Part shown: in pieces, positions 35,701 through 48,795 of the stretch
Numbering within the stretch: position 1 is the stretch's first letter
Layout: each line of letters opens with the position of its first letter
Origin: Dipylidium caninum
Taxonomy: Eukaryota > Platyhelminthes > Cestoda > Cyclophyllidea > Dipylidiidae
Reading direction: 5' to 3'
Assembly (NCBI GenBank): GCA_017562135.1
Contig: QEYB01001249.1
Span: 248,001-312,000, forward strand
Length of the DNA: 64,000 nucleotides
Made by a program: the position numbers and the translations under genes
The notes under the pieces: model-generated
Told to the model about the DNA's origin: nothing
The model's database searches: none
Seen by the model: only the letters and a program-made list of their open reading frames with translations

Positions 35701-38700
35701 GATGCCACATTTGACAGTAATTTCACTGTCACATAACAGGATGTAACCTTTTTGCTCTTGCTTTTGTGATTATTTTCAACGATATAACTGCAATCCTACT
35801 ACATGTCCAGAGATATTTGGCCCAAACGTTTAGTATGCAGTAAACCGAGTCGTCGGAAAAAATGTTGATGTGGTACGCAGTATACGCACTGATAAATGGT
35901 CTCAACCGCCCTGATGGCATATCATTTTGCGAAGAGGGAAGGCCTATAAAATCTCCAGTGGCGAACAAGAAAACGCCCGAGCAATTACTACGGTTTTACG
36001 CCTATGAAATGCCAATCCTGTATCTTGTCCATCTGGTTAGACCAGGGCCTCGGGCACTTTTCCCATATGTTTGCACTAAACTCGAGTTCATGTGCGCAGA
36101 CCCTTTGGAACGCCAGCAATATTAACACAGTTTCATGACGCGCAATTTTTCCATTTTGTTGAACGAATACAGAGACAAAAATATCAGAATTTATTTAATA
36201 TACACAATCCACCCTCTGTCGAAACAACTGGGTCTAATTGTGTTTAATTATCAGCAAGAAAAAACTTCAACTCTAAGCCAACCTTTAATTGCTCCAATAT
36301 GCAATCGTGTTTCCTAAATTATTGCATTCCACTCCCTCGTCCACTTGCATAGAGCATTGAGATCACGGATCAAGCTGATATCATGGCTTTTGAAAATATG
36401 GGAAAGAAAGTAAATTGTAATCGCTACTGGAGGAACTTATAGTGGTCATTATTATTCTATTTTGTACTGGGATTGTGCGAGAGTTCTTCCACTTCTTGTA
36501 CCGCCTACTCCCTTCATTGAATACAGCAAAACAGTAGATTTAAATGTTCATCGCTCGATGGGAGTAAATCGGTTACCAGGTGGTGTAAGGCGACTTTAAT
36601 CACAAAATTTAGTAATTTAAAGGAACTCAAGGTCCACGGTTACGGAATTTGGGGTAAACTTCTAAACGACTATGTAAATTTCCTGCGACTGAAATAATTC
36701 GCGTTTACAAAAATAACAAATATATGTGTGCGACTTCCAATACTTATTCACCTCCTTTTCACCTGCCATCCTTTCAAATACATGTGTTAATTAGGTGGTA
36801 ACCTGACATTTATACTGTTGAATGTTACGGTGAGGCCTTCACAAGCCCAAAAATCCTACTCTTGACACCGAAGAACTCCCCAAGTCACCCGAACTTGACC
36901 TCAAGTTGTTGCGGGGTCGAAGGCGTTCAAATGGCAATTAATATTCACATGTAACCGCACTCTTTCATATGACCTCTCAACCTCGTCTAGAATTCGACTC
37001 CCTTCCATTCCCCCACTATTCGCCCTCCTAGCAAGCATCGTAGTAATTGGTAACCATTCTTGGCATTCTTGGAAATCTCATCGTCTCCTCCGCAACTCAG
37101 GGCCGACATGGCGGATTCTAACGTTACTTAAAACATCTACTATGGAATTAACTACGAACTTCGTCGAAACCGGATGCTAAACAAATGGTTGACAGAGTAA
37201 TCCCACAAAAATAAATCGTTATTTTCCTTCTGCCAGCACAAAGATTTTTAGCTAATTTGCCTTCAAACAGTTGGGTGCATACGCTAGAGAAATGGGATCT
37301 TCACGTAGCTAAATTGGGGCATCTGCAGGGGAAATTTGCTGCCAATTTTAAATCACAATCGGTTGTAATAAAAATTTGAAATAGATATAATATTACTACG
37401 TAGACCGGTTGGATCTGTAAAAGTCAGCTGTTTTGGCCACTGGGGATACAAAATGCCTTATGATCGTGTACTTTTTTCGTACCGCTTTAAGATGTGTCAG
37501 CAGACGACAGCATGCTCCTTTTGTTGGAACTCGTGTTGGACTAAATGTTTCAAACTACTCTTGTCTCTCTCTGAGCCTGCAAAAACTGGTCTTGTGAGTT
37601 TTAGGCATATACGAATAAAAACAATACCCGCTGTTGGGTGATGTGTTCTTCACCGAAGTAGACACGTATCAAAAGTGACCTGTAGATAAACTCTCCTGGG
37701 CATGAGATGTTAATATAACTAACATGTGCCCATTAAGTAGGTAAATGCAAGAGGTAGACTTTTCTAAATGGTCTAGTCAAGTGATATTAATTTGTTTTAG
37801 GAGTTTAGAGTTTAAAGTATTCTTACTGACGTCAACCATCAACCATTGTATTCCTTGCAGTTCAGTAACCAGTTGGCGCATGAGAGAGCCCTAATGGAAT
37901 TACTCGAATTAGAGCACACTCGTGTCCGGTCAGAGGTGAGAATGGCGGAGAGACAAGGAAAAACTGCTCCATCCGATCTGGTGAATCAACTGCGACATTT
38001 GAGGGAGCGTTTAGATCAACAGAGAACCCTCATCGACGATTTGGAGTATCAGTACCTTGAGGTGAGTGTCTCCGTCTCACTATTACCTAATTCGACCATA
38101 CTTAGGGAGCCTTGACCACAGTTAGGGATCATTTTAACCACTGAGAGGGAGGTACTCGAAACTGGAATGTCGACAGAATGTTGGAGAACGCGAGAGTGTT
38201 CTGGAGGCGGAGGTCCAACCTCGACATTTTAGCACATTATAGCAAAGCCTTCAGCCCACCACCTTGCGTCTTCGGGAGTTGTTGCTCCCGACATCGCGCG
38301 GATCCGACCACCGCCATCATGCCCCATCTCCTCGACAAATGCCAATTCTCATGGTTCACCGTTCCCCAGGCCAAATTGAGCTACATGTGTACGAGTTATG
38401 ACCTTTTCGAAGGTCATTCTCTTTGGTTTGGCCTCTCAGATCAGCCTTACAACAGTTGAGGGTTTTCATGTCTATGTCTTTATAGGTGCGCGGCGTTGTG
38501 GCGCCATTTCTGGCCACTTTTCCACATTACAGATGGAGTCTGGCCTGGAGGCGAGGGGATGCTGCACCATTTCCACCTACTGCTGTGTCTGATTGACTTG
38601 AGGAATAAACCGCTCGGGGATAAACCAAATTTATAGTTGGTTAGTAGATGAGGGGGCGATTCTCGCGTGGTATTTCAGAGGTGACACTAGCAGCTGAAGG

Positions 38701-41700
38701 CTCCTCTAGATGTCCAATGGAGGCAGATCGAGAAACCGAGGTTCCGTCTACAAATTCCAACAAGAATTGTCCTTTCCATAGCGATTTTATTTGATATTCC
38801 TTACGTTGACATCAAGAGTTAGTGAAATTTCTAAAAAGTCAAACCATTTTCCCTGTTTACCATGATTTCCTCTGAAGACATGCATCTTCACCGGAATTAC
38901 AACGAAATGGATAAACGTAATGGCATTATTCGGCAAATGGTTAAAAAAGGCTACCATCACCTAACTCGGATGTTTCTGCCTGTCAGGATAAGACAAAGTA
39001 CGAGGAGGAGAAGGAGACTTTGATGGCGCAGTTGAAACTGCAACAGGAGACCCCACCGAAGGCCTCTTCACCGACTAGCAGTTTCAAGAATGTGGACTCT
39101 GAGATCTCGAGGGAGAGGAGTCCCGAAGATGCTTACACCTATCCTTCACCTGTCTTCCCGTCGGCCTCCAATCCTCTTCCACACACCAGTTCACCAATAT
39201 ACTCCACTCCCAACGCGAATGCGTCCCCGCAGTTCAGGAGTGAAACCGTAGATTCCACACTTGTAAGCACAGAGTGCAAATCACCACTTTCACCCCACCA
39301 TCCTCCCTTCCCATTCTCCACTAAGTCAGCGGTTATGTGCAGCTTCATCGCGTGACTTGAGGGTGGTTACACTGTGCAATTGCGCAGAGATAATGATAAG
39401 CAAAATTGTTGCTTGTAAGATCTCCATTCGGTTTTAGTACTTTTATCCGTGAGTGAAGAGTAATTTAAAATCGTGTGCATAGTTCACTCGCCCTTGGGAT
39501 TCTGAAGCTTATTTAATTTGAGGATTTAAGATTTGGAAATCTTATAAACGACCACTTCCACTTGTTAGGTTACTTTGGTAACCGTTTGAGGGCCGAAATT
39601 CGGTTGTAAGAGATGACAGTGAATCGGATGACTGTTAAGAGGTTATTAACTTCACACGTTCCCTCTTATATTTACTATTATGACGCACTGAGGGCTACCT
39701 GATTTACTTCAAACTTCTCCTTGTAGACTGGTATATCGGGAGACCCCTTCTTTGAAGATGGCAGTGCTTCATTGAATGGTGAGTTACCTAAACCGTCTCC
39801 TTGCTCCCCCCCCCCTCCCAAATCATTCACCTGAGAGGGGGCATAGTGTGGATCTTGGGGAAATTTCCACCACTTCATCGGCCCCTTGTAGGAGGGTTAG
39901 CCTCGATCCTCCACTTGATAGGTCTTAATCATGACAGCAAATCTAGCTCGGAAATAGCATCCGGGCGTCTGTGACCTCAGGTTTGACATTATCTTCAGTC
40001 TTACCGCAATTGCGACCTCATGGAAGCCTCGGCAGCACACGGCTGCTCCCTGGAAAGAGTATACTTTAGCAGTCCGACCTTATTAAGCCACCCACCGTCT
40101 GCTTAGCCCAGACACACCGTTGTTAAACCTGGGGCATTAAATACTTTAATGCCACAGAAGTCGTGGTCTTCGTGACACCTTCGTTACTAAGCCAGAGCTC
40201 GTTCATGGAACGTCATGATATGGCCACTGGTCGCTTTTGTCAAATAAGTAGCATTTTTCGGAGTGGTATTATAACGGTTTAAGTGAAACAGATTTGCATC
40301 CGCTTGTGAAGTCTAACATGCAGAAGTGTAAAATAGTCGGACAGTCCATTTCCTTCGATGTCCACTTTCCCTTACGCCTGTATGGGCACGTCAAATGGTC
40401 ACCTCTATAAATAGTCAACAATCGATCATCTCGGCAATGATTGGAAAATGGTGATTTCTTGTGTTAAAATGTGTGCATGCAGTTGAAATGAAATCGTTCT
40501 TTGGCGGATAAATCCACCCTAGCGCACGTCTCCAGTGTCGCTCCTTGCGACCAAAATAGCTTTGAAATGTTTATTTGGTTCAAATTGCTTCAACTTGAGA
40601 TCGTCGTCGGAAGCGCCTGATAAAGGGCCGTTGGGTAGGACAAAAAGCAGCAGTACTTTCATCCAATGCCTTCAAGCCAAATGTCAAAGAGAGTCGGAAT
40701 TCCGTTAATACACTAATTAGACATCGAGGTATTTGGCCACTTTACTACTCCCGCTTGTCTTTCGTCTCCACTCGGAGAGTCGAGTTTCCGGGAGGTTTTG
40801 AGGACTCAATGCATGCAAGCCTCAATCACCCCAGAAATGACATATCCAGATGTGTTCAGCAAATTTTGAGAATTTCTGGCCCGAAAAACTGCACACACAA
40901 ATTTTAGAACCGGCGCCATGCGAGCAATTTCCTCGAGGCACAGCTACTTTGTAGTCCTCACATTGTGATCGCCTCAAATGGACATTCATTGCCTTATAGT
41001 GGCCTTTCCTTCGTGCGTCATTTGACCGATGAAGAGACCTTACAGTACTTATTTCTTTTTACTTTGACAATCTTCCGTCTGGTCAAGCTAAGGTGGGTGG
41101 ACAGTCTTGTCCAATTGCCTCACTGCAGACGCCTACACCCTGTAATGTGTGTGTGTAAAAAATTAGGAATGATAATTTTGTTGCGTCTTCTCGCCTCCCA
41201 CATCTCTCAAGCCTCCCGTGTTCCGGTAATATTTCCATCCCATCGCATAAGGGCTTCCGTTTTGACATTTAGAATTAGACAATCGGAGGGGAGGATGGCG
41301 AAGATGTAGAGGGAGAGGAGCAGAGGGAGATGCTTACTGTCCCAGACGAAAACGAGTAGAATAAAATAAATAGTTATTATTTTCGAGTAATTATCTGACA
41401 AACCCACTAATTTACACACCCAAACGCAATTATAAATGCTAAATCTGGCTTCGTTCGGCCCCTGGTGGGTAAAAGTTCTTCAAAAATGTCGCGTTTATAG
41501 ACACGGAGGGGAGATGTTCACACACTTCTCGGTTGTATTGTATTCTCAGGAAGTGGTTATGACAATTATCTTTCTCCTTTCGTAGTCGACCCGTTTTCCC
41601 AAGCCACATTGAATGGGTGCATGATCGTGTGATGGTTTTTACATAAGATGTGGTTAAAAATAGATGAGTGGATTTAGAGAACGCCACAGTTTGCAGCACC

Positions 41701-44565
41701 TTAGGGGTAGTGATTTTATTTGCATGTATAGCAGTGGAAACTCCACCACACCCCGCCGACGGAGAAGTGCCTCTCACCTCCGGTTTATCAGTTCGAAATC
41801 TCGATAGCTGTCACCACGATGAGTACAACCCCCTTCCACCATCTCATGGCTCCGATACCTCACCTGGGCGCTCTCCGCCGAATGATCGACCGCCGCAGGA
41901 GCACAAGACCTCCCTTCCACTCCACCCGTCCCCCGTCTTTCAACAACAGAATGGTCACAGTTTCGATGAGAGCGTGAGTTCTTTCCCAACTGACCTCGTC
42001 ATTACCACGGCATCATTTCTCATTGCCTGTCTTTCAACTAATCTCAAAACGGTCTTTGTAACCATAAGGGGATATGGAGGAGGGGGGAGAGTTGTGTGTA
42101 TAAACCTGCCCAGAGGTCACATGGCACGGACATCTGCGGAGCTAACTTCTCCTGGAACCTTGATGGGGTTCAACACGTAGACAAACTTTACCCGGAAATG
42201 TAAAGAAGAACAGTTTCGTGCTTATTCATCTCCTTAATGCACTGAAACGACGAAGATCGTTGAATTTCCGGAGCAGTGTAGAATCTCAAATTTCGCATAT
42301 TGGAAAACTCGAAATATCCTGAGGTTGATCGGAGCCATCACCGATGACTGCTGCAGTGTTTTCTTATGATTATGTCGAAGCTTACGTCATCCACCATGCT
42401 TCGTGACCTCGTAGATCCATCCACGTTCCCCTTCCTCTATCTTCCTCGTTTTCTTTTTCAGTATTTTTCAGGAAGAGAGGATCTCAGTGCCTCACCGCAC
42501 ACAAGTTCCTCACTGCCAGGCGGTTTAAATCCTCACGTGGCCACCACCTCGTCCAGCTCTTCCCTTCTCCACACCGGGAAGGATCATCAGTCCTCCTGCA
42601 CCGCCTCTTTCAACAATATTTTCCGAGCTGTCCCTCCCCTTCTCCCAACCACCAGCCTCAGTAGTGATCAACGACAGTGGATTCATGAGGATTCAAATCC
42701 ACTCCAATGCTCCAACGAGGTCCGCATTCGCCCGCGTCAGAGGACCTCTTCCACAGCTACGCGGCGTGTATGGCAGGATGGCGAGGTGCGTATGAGAGTC
42801 AGTGACTTTCAACACATTGGTAACCTGGACGTCAATTTTGCTTCTACCAACTTCACCAAAATCATCATCATAATCATCACGAAAATGTGATTTTGGATCT
42901 TTTTAACGACTATTCAATGTTTCAGGATGTATGAGTAAGTTTAGTAGGGCGAAATTTGCAGAATACTGACCTCGAGCGTAACAGCGTCAAGTGTCCACAT
43001 CTCGGTTTATCGCAATAATGAAGTCCATGTCTTAATTCTCTTGGGACCGACTTGAGAGGTGTTGTTAGGTAGCCTTTAGTACCGGAAAAAGTGAGACACG
43101 AGTTAAATGCTGGCCTATAGTGAGGCTAATTTCCAAAGCATCGGTGGTGCTGGCGGATTAAGGGGAGGGGAGACGTTGGATCCACCTCTGTAGAATGGTG
43201 TATACCTCCAGGCACGTCCATTGACACGTTACTTACCGGTCCCGGATGACATCTCCTTTGATCTTCGGCAACATCTGGAGGTGATCTGTGGTCACATCCT
43301 CTGCTCGCCTCTTCTGATGCCTCATTTACACGTGGACGCGACTACTTGTGCCGGATACCTTTACAAAGTTGATTCGCGGGTAACCATTACAACACCCAAA
43401 ACTAAGGACGGTGACGACTCGAAAAGACAACCCAGTGAAGTTGAGTACTCGGATGTTAGCGTCATCTCTTCCTCGTCGGGCTTTTTCTCACCGACCACGG
43501 GCAGGGTCAGACGCAGAACAACTCGTGTCACCTCGCCAAGTGGTGGCGGCGGTTTCATGGCGGCGCTCTTTAATCGCACCCGACGCGGAAAACGACGCTG
43601 GTTCGTCCTTGATCGTAGACGTCGACTACTGATTTACTACTCCTGTCACACCTCCAAGTCTTCGGGAGCGGCGTCGCTTATGAAACCGAAAGGTGGGCAC
43701 TCGCTACATATTTTGACTCAATTTTTAGCTTCATTCAGGCGTCGGTTAATAGAAACACGACAAATTATACAAACTTTAATTTGCCTCTTTAAGTGGTAGG
43801 AGCCTTCTGAAATGTTTTTTTTTTCATTCCACCTTTTGAAATGATTGCAGCCTGAGTTGAGAAGTGTCACTTGTTGGGTAGACTGGCGTTAGAAGAAATG
43901 GCTGATACGGGGAATTTCGAAGTCGCTCAGAGACAACGCTAGTGTTGATCTAGTTATGGAAGGTGCATTCTTGGCCGTCCAATTGTCATCCTCCCCTCGA
44001 CTTCAACTAACTTGCCTCCAGGTCAGAGCTCGGCACCGACTGTCGGCAAGACATGTAAACAGCTACCGAATATTAGGAGATACACACTGTGTCTGCTTTC
44101 CCTTCAATCCAGGGTGTTAGATTCGCACCCGACTTTGCTATCTCGTGACTAGTGCTTCCGGATGGCAAGCTTTCGTATTTCTGCGGACCTGCAAATTTAA
44201 TAGCGTTCATTTGGGGAAGGTGATTCATGCACTCATGTAGTTGCTAATATAATTTCAGGTAATATGTCTTTTTAGATGTCATCAGCTTCACAGACATTAT
44301 CGATGTCTATCCGGACCGCCAGGCACGTAAGAGCAACAATACGGGTTTTTGTCTCCTATTGGTCGCCTCGTGCCCCCCGCCTCCCTCCCTAGTCTCCCCA
44401 CAGTGCCGCCCAATGCCGACACGAACACGGATCCTCTCCCTGGCCGCACCTTCGCCCGAGGCCATGAGGGTGTGGGTGGACGCCCTTTTCACCTGCGCTG
44501 GCGCCTATCTTTGTCTCCCAAATTCCCATCATCCGCTTCGCCGTGGCGCAGATGGACAGAGATAA
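32772..44565 (+). CDS. PHLDB/LL5-like PH-domain protein, nine exons
   Basis: Proteins of this family bind PI(3,4,5)P3 and cluster microtubule-capturing complexes at the cell cortex. The exons I join are 32772-33398, 35396-35686, 37861-38061, 38987-39262, 39727-39778, 41732-41973, 42462-42785, 43212-43692 and 44276-44565. Every junction is GT-AG and all phases agree, giving about 927 residues. Residues 1-209 are acidic. A coiled coil spans about 290-390, including RERLDQQRTLIDDLEYQYLE then DKTKYEEEKETL, which resembles the family's DLEFQQLE block. A Ser/Pro-rich middle follows. From about 672 come PLTRYLPV and FDLRQHLE, then a PH domain (AGYLYKV, KRRWFVLDRRRRLLIYY, EAMRVWVDALFTCA). A loop of about 65 residues interrupts the PH domain between its first strands. 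No FHA domain is seen. The start has a good context (ggacaATGG). The acceptor at 41731/41734 could be used in two ways, both in frame. Confidence 0.85.
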
Positions 44566-46517
44566 CAGATTACTTCTTTGGGCTTGCATAGCCCGGATTT
44601 GTACTTAATTCAATCGTAGCTTTAAATGAAGGATATGATATACTTGTGGCAAAAACCAACAAACGCCTAATATCTGCCATTTGTATATTTTAATTGATGC
44701 TAATAGAACCCACTGCCTGTCTGGTATCTCACAAATATGGTTGTCGTCACTTTTTATCTGGTTCTTAGTAAAATCAACGGGATAACTAAGTAAAGAGTGA
44801 ATATACAGAATTTCATCCCCATCAGGATATGCCTCTTACGTACGGCAAAGAATTGTACAGGAGAACAAAATATATTTGTAATGGAATTAAGAGCAAGGGA
44901 AACAACTAACTCGGTCATGGGGGATATACGTCTACAGGCGCCGACTAAAGTAACAAACACAAACGAAAAGTGCCATCAAACGTTCCAAATGGAAGAATGC
45001 AGCGCAGAATAATTTTGAATAAGTACAAGTGATTTAATATTTCTGCGAATTTGTCCAAATTGTAAGGAAACTTGAAGATAAATAGTAATGTAAGGGTCTA
45101 AGACCTAGGAGGTGCGAAGTAAGCAAGGCGGCCAGTTTTTTAAATTTGTCGGAAGTATAACGATTAAAGACTCATGCGCAGTCAAGGAAGGCATCTGTTG
45201 TTTATATCACTGGCTGACCCCTGGAATCAATGTGCTGGTCACTTAAAAATAATCACACCTATATCGCAAAGGCTAATTTATTGAGAGTTACGTAACCATG
45301 AAAAATAACAATGATATCATTGAGGTAAAGGGGTGAGCGAGGGCTCAGACGGCATTTTATGGTTAATAATACAAACAGTAAATACACGTGCGATAAAGCT
45401 TATAAATTAACTGATTTAAAAAATTAATGCAAGGTGCATGAGTAGTTACTAAGACACGCAGTTTACAATAAATATTAGCGTCTTGTTTTAATAGGCGATT
45501 GAGGACTGCAAACACAACTAAAAGCACGTGGTGCGTGGCATCCACCGTAGGTTTTGTTTCTCATATGATGTATAATAATTCCTCGGATTTACTGAAGATC
45601 CTCTCGTTCGACTGACGTAAACATGGTGTCATTTTTTGCCTTTCAGATACAAGAATAGCATGAACGTAAGCAAATGATGCCATATAGCCTGTTCTGCTAT
45701 TGAAAGCTATGATAACGACTTGAGAAACTGATTTTGACTTTCGCTTTATTGTGATTTTTTTGTTTTCAGCCCATGGTATTCGCGGTCTTATCCAGTTAAG
45801 TAAGTGATGAGTGAAACATTATGAGTTGTGAAATTTTGTTTTCGCCCCTATCTGAATCCTATTTCTCGCTCGGAGTTCTATGTGAACTTTCCCACTTCAG
45901 CTCGTGCTGACTAAACGGCCTTCCGGTGTTGGGAGCTGAGACAGCTCGGAATTCCAGCTTATGCGCTCTCTGTACGTTCCCAAATGATGTCCTGCATAGT
46001 TCAAATGACTAGCATTGATTACATCGTTAGTCTGATTGTAAACATACTGAATCCGTGTTCGTTTCCCGTCCTAGGACGCAATTCGCGCTCCCTCAGTGTA
46101 AGCCGTCCTTTCCTCACGACTGATGATACACCTCTTGACTGAACTGTGATGTTGCCTTGATCCTGAGTCTTTAGTAATCTCTAGCTTCTATTTTAGGATC
46201 GCATGGATGTATTCCGGAATACCTATGTACCTTTATATATCACCATAATAAAATGTCTTGTGTTACACATTCCAAATGTCGCACAGGCTAATCCGGGGGC
46301 CGGTTGGGGCAATCTTAAGTCACTTCATAGCTTGGCGCCACCGGGGCCTAACAGTGCTGGGCGGCATCGCAGCCCTAAACGACCAGACAACTACACCCAC
46401 ATGAAGCCCTGCTACCGATCCCCCTAACGGCACGATACGCAGCACGTAGGTTTGCGATTTGCATTAGATGGGGCAACTAGAATAGCTACTAAGGGTATGG
46501 ACAAAATACGATGTCAT
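44566..46517. other. Intergenic region between convergent PHLDB and prohibitin genes
   Basis: The two genes point toward each other, so both 3' untranslated regions must lie here. A possible minus-strand polyadenylation signal (tttatt on the plus strand) is near 45746, far from the prohibitin stop. I cannot assign either 3' end. The open frames are short and unrecognised. Confidence 0.45.
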
Positions 46518-47512
46518 TTAGCCTATATTGGGTAAATTGAGGAGAGCATTGACACCTTCTGGAAGGTAGGAGACGTTCCGGTTTTTGCCCAATTGGTAAG
46601 CAATCTCCTCGGCAGCTTCAATACGTCTAAGTTCAATTAAACCATCTCCCGAAGAACCGAAAGACTTGGCGAGCATTTTCGCCGCTTCAGAATCACCCTC
46701 TGCGCTGATAACTGCCGCCATTTTCTGTTGCTCAGCCTTTTCCACCAAAAAGCGTGCGCGCTCTGCTTCCTGTTGTGCTACCTGTTTCGCCTCAACAGCA
46801 GCTGAGAATTCCGAGGAGAAGGAGATTTGAGTCTAAGAAGTATAGACATCACAATAAGATGTTGAAGAATGACAGGATTGGATAATGTGACGGTGCCTAC
46901 AAGCGCAATATCGTCAAGCAGAATGCCAAAAGAAGCGGCACGCTCCGTGAGAAAATCGTTAACACGCTGGCTGACGAGTTCTCTTTGAGTGATGAGTTCA
47001 CTGGCATCGAATTGTGCGACGACCGCCTTAAGAACTTCGGTCGTAATCGAGGGAAGAACACGTTCTTCGTAATCAAAGCCCAGGTTGGAGTATATCTTAG
47101 GAAGTAAATCGGCCTGTGGCCTGTAGAGTATGCGTAGAGTGATGTTAACGGTCTGAAGATCTGGTGAAACAATGGGAAACAGAAGTTAGAAGTACGAAAA
47201 CCCAGCTAGGATAGATGACACGACATACCCTTTGACCCTGTCATGACAGGAATGTTTCGCGGTTTAGAACGGATTTCATATATTATAGGTTTTTGGACCC
47301 ATGGTATAATGAAGTGGGTACCTTCTCCAACAACCGTCTGACGAACTCCTTTAAAACGGTCAAAAATAACGGCACGCTGGCCGCCGTCAACTAGTTTGAC
47401 AAAATATTAGATTAAACGATAGTTTACCATTATATAGAACAAGAGGTAGTATGCTACCAGCAGCAACCAGCCCTACACCCAACTTTCCAATCCTGGTAAA
47501 CCACTGATTCAT
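46518..47512 (-). CDS. PHB1: Prohibitin 1, complete, four exons
   Basis: Prohibitin 1 assembles with prohibitin 2 into ring complexes in the inner mitochondrial membrane that stabilise newly made respiratory proteins and support cristae. On the minus strand the exons are 47512-47428, 47390-47229, 47160-46901 and 46832-46518. Phases agree throughout, and the 273-residue product is close to the 272 of the human protein. The N-terminal anchor is [18 protein letters not shown], followed by the SPFH/PHB domain ([69 protein letters not shown]). Then comes the coiled coil ([20 protein letters not shown]) and the C-terminal [16 protein letters not shown]. The two 5' introns are very short (37 and 68 bases). 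It is convergent with PHLDB; nothing is odd or missing. Confidence 0.96.
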
Positions 47513-48795
47513 GCTCGCACACATTTAAGGCAAGTGAGGATTTACAGCTGTTTATTCAAACTAGGGACAAAGCAATAGATTAGGTTAAGTCATAAGTTTA
47601 CTAAATAATACCTTTGTCGAATTTAATTTTAGGCACTAAATGGAAATTTTCCAGGTCGGTCCTGAATTGCAAGACGCTATTACGTGTACCTGCAAGATGA
47701 ATTTTTTTCTTAAGGAAAATGATAATAGCAACGTGAAGACGCATGCTATAAGATTACTATACGCATTATCTTTTCCTCGTTTTACTTTATTTCACACTAC
47801 AAGCTTCCTGAATTCAGATATTAACATGGGATTTTCTGGGTGCGCTTCTGAACCATATTGCGACTTGGAGTAAAAGCTATTGTCATAGACGTAACGTAGT
47901 GCGCATTAACTAAATATACGACAGCGACGATCCCATATGCCTATCCAAGACTTATATATACTGAAATATATACAGCCAAATAGTTTGGGAGAAATTTCAA
48001 ATATTACTAACAGATTCTTGCGTTCAAAGTATCGGGAATGTGAAAATCGCTCTTTTATCAGAAATATTGTGATTTGTTTCCATTGGAGCCCGTGGACGTG
48101 AGGTGCGTTAATGAACCGGTGTTAAACGGTAATATTTTCTTTATGAACACTTCACGGGTAACGAAAATTTCTCACCGCTATTTAAATCATTTTTTCTAAA
48201 AACAATGCTTAACACAGTAAGATTGTTGAAGGTAATGCTCAACAGTAGAGTGTAGTAACTTCTTATTATAAAAGTTTTCCGCATCCCTAATAGAATTGGA
48301 TTTGTGCATGAGTGGGCCTTTTTGTAAGCAATTTTGAATTGTAATTTATCTACACTTTGTCTAAAATTTGCTTCGGTACACCTTGTTTTGTTTAACTTAT
48401 CAATGCCAAACGTCGACCTTAATTGTAATTATACTCCGGCCTTTATCATATTAAGAGGTTTCTTACGGTTTGGTTTCTCGACGCAGAGGATATTCGTGAT
48501 AATTGGTCTCCTCGCAGACAATCGATAATGTAGATAGGTTTTCCGCAGGTATGGTTTATTCCTGTGGATTATTATCTCTGGTTTTCCTTCCATGCTTGCT
48601 CCGGAAGCTTAAATGTTAAATATTTTGATGCTAGACATAGTTATTTTTTCGATGCAACAATTTATTGAATTGAAAATTCTACATTTGAACGTCATAGCTC
48701 AGCGGATCACGGCGCAGTTCTTGGCCGTTGGGCTCTCTTTTCTATACTCTTAAAATTTCTGCTGACAGGAACTACTACTACGGTTTTTAATTATA
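47513..48795. other. Divergent intergenic region (prohibitin / unknown membrane gene)
   Basis: About 1.3 kb of A+T-rich DNA separates the prohibitin start (minus) from the first assigned exon of the plus-strand gene. It should contain the prohibitin promoter, but I see no clear TATA or CCAAT element. A 77-codon frame at 47640 has no recognisable feature. Confidence 0.45.

Noticed and set aside
35862..36125. 87-codon open frame inside a PHLDB intron
   Set aside because: It does not fit the phase of the flanking exons and lacks matching splice borders; the gene is continuous without it.
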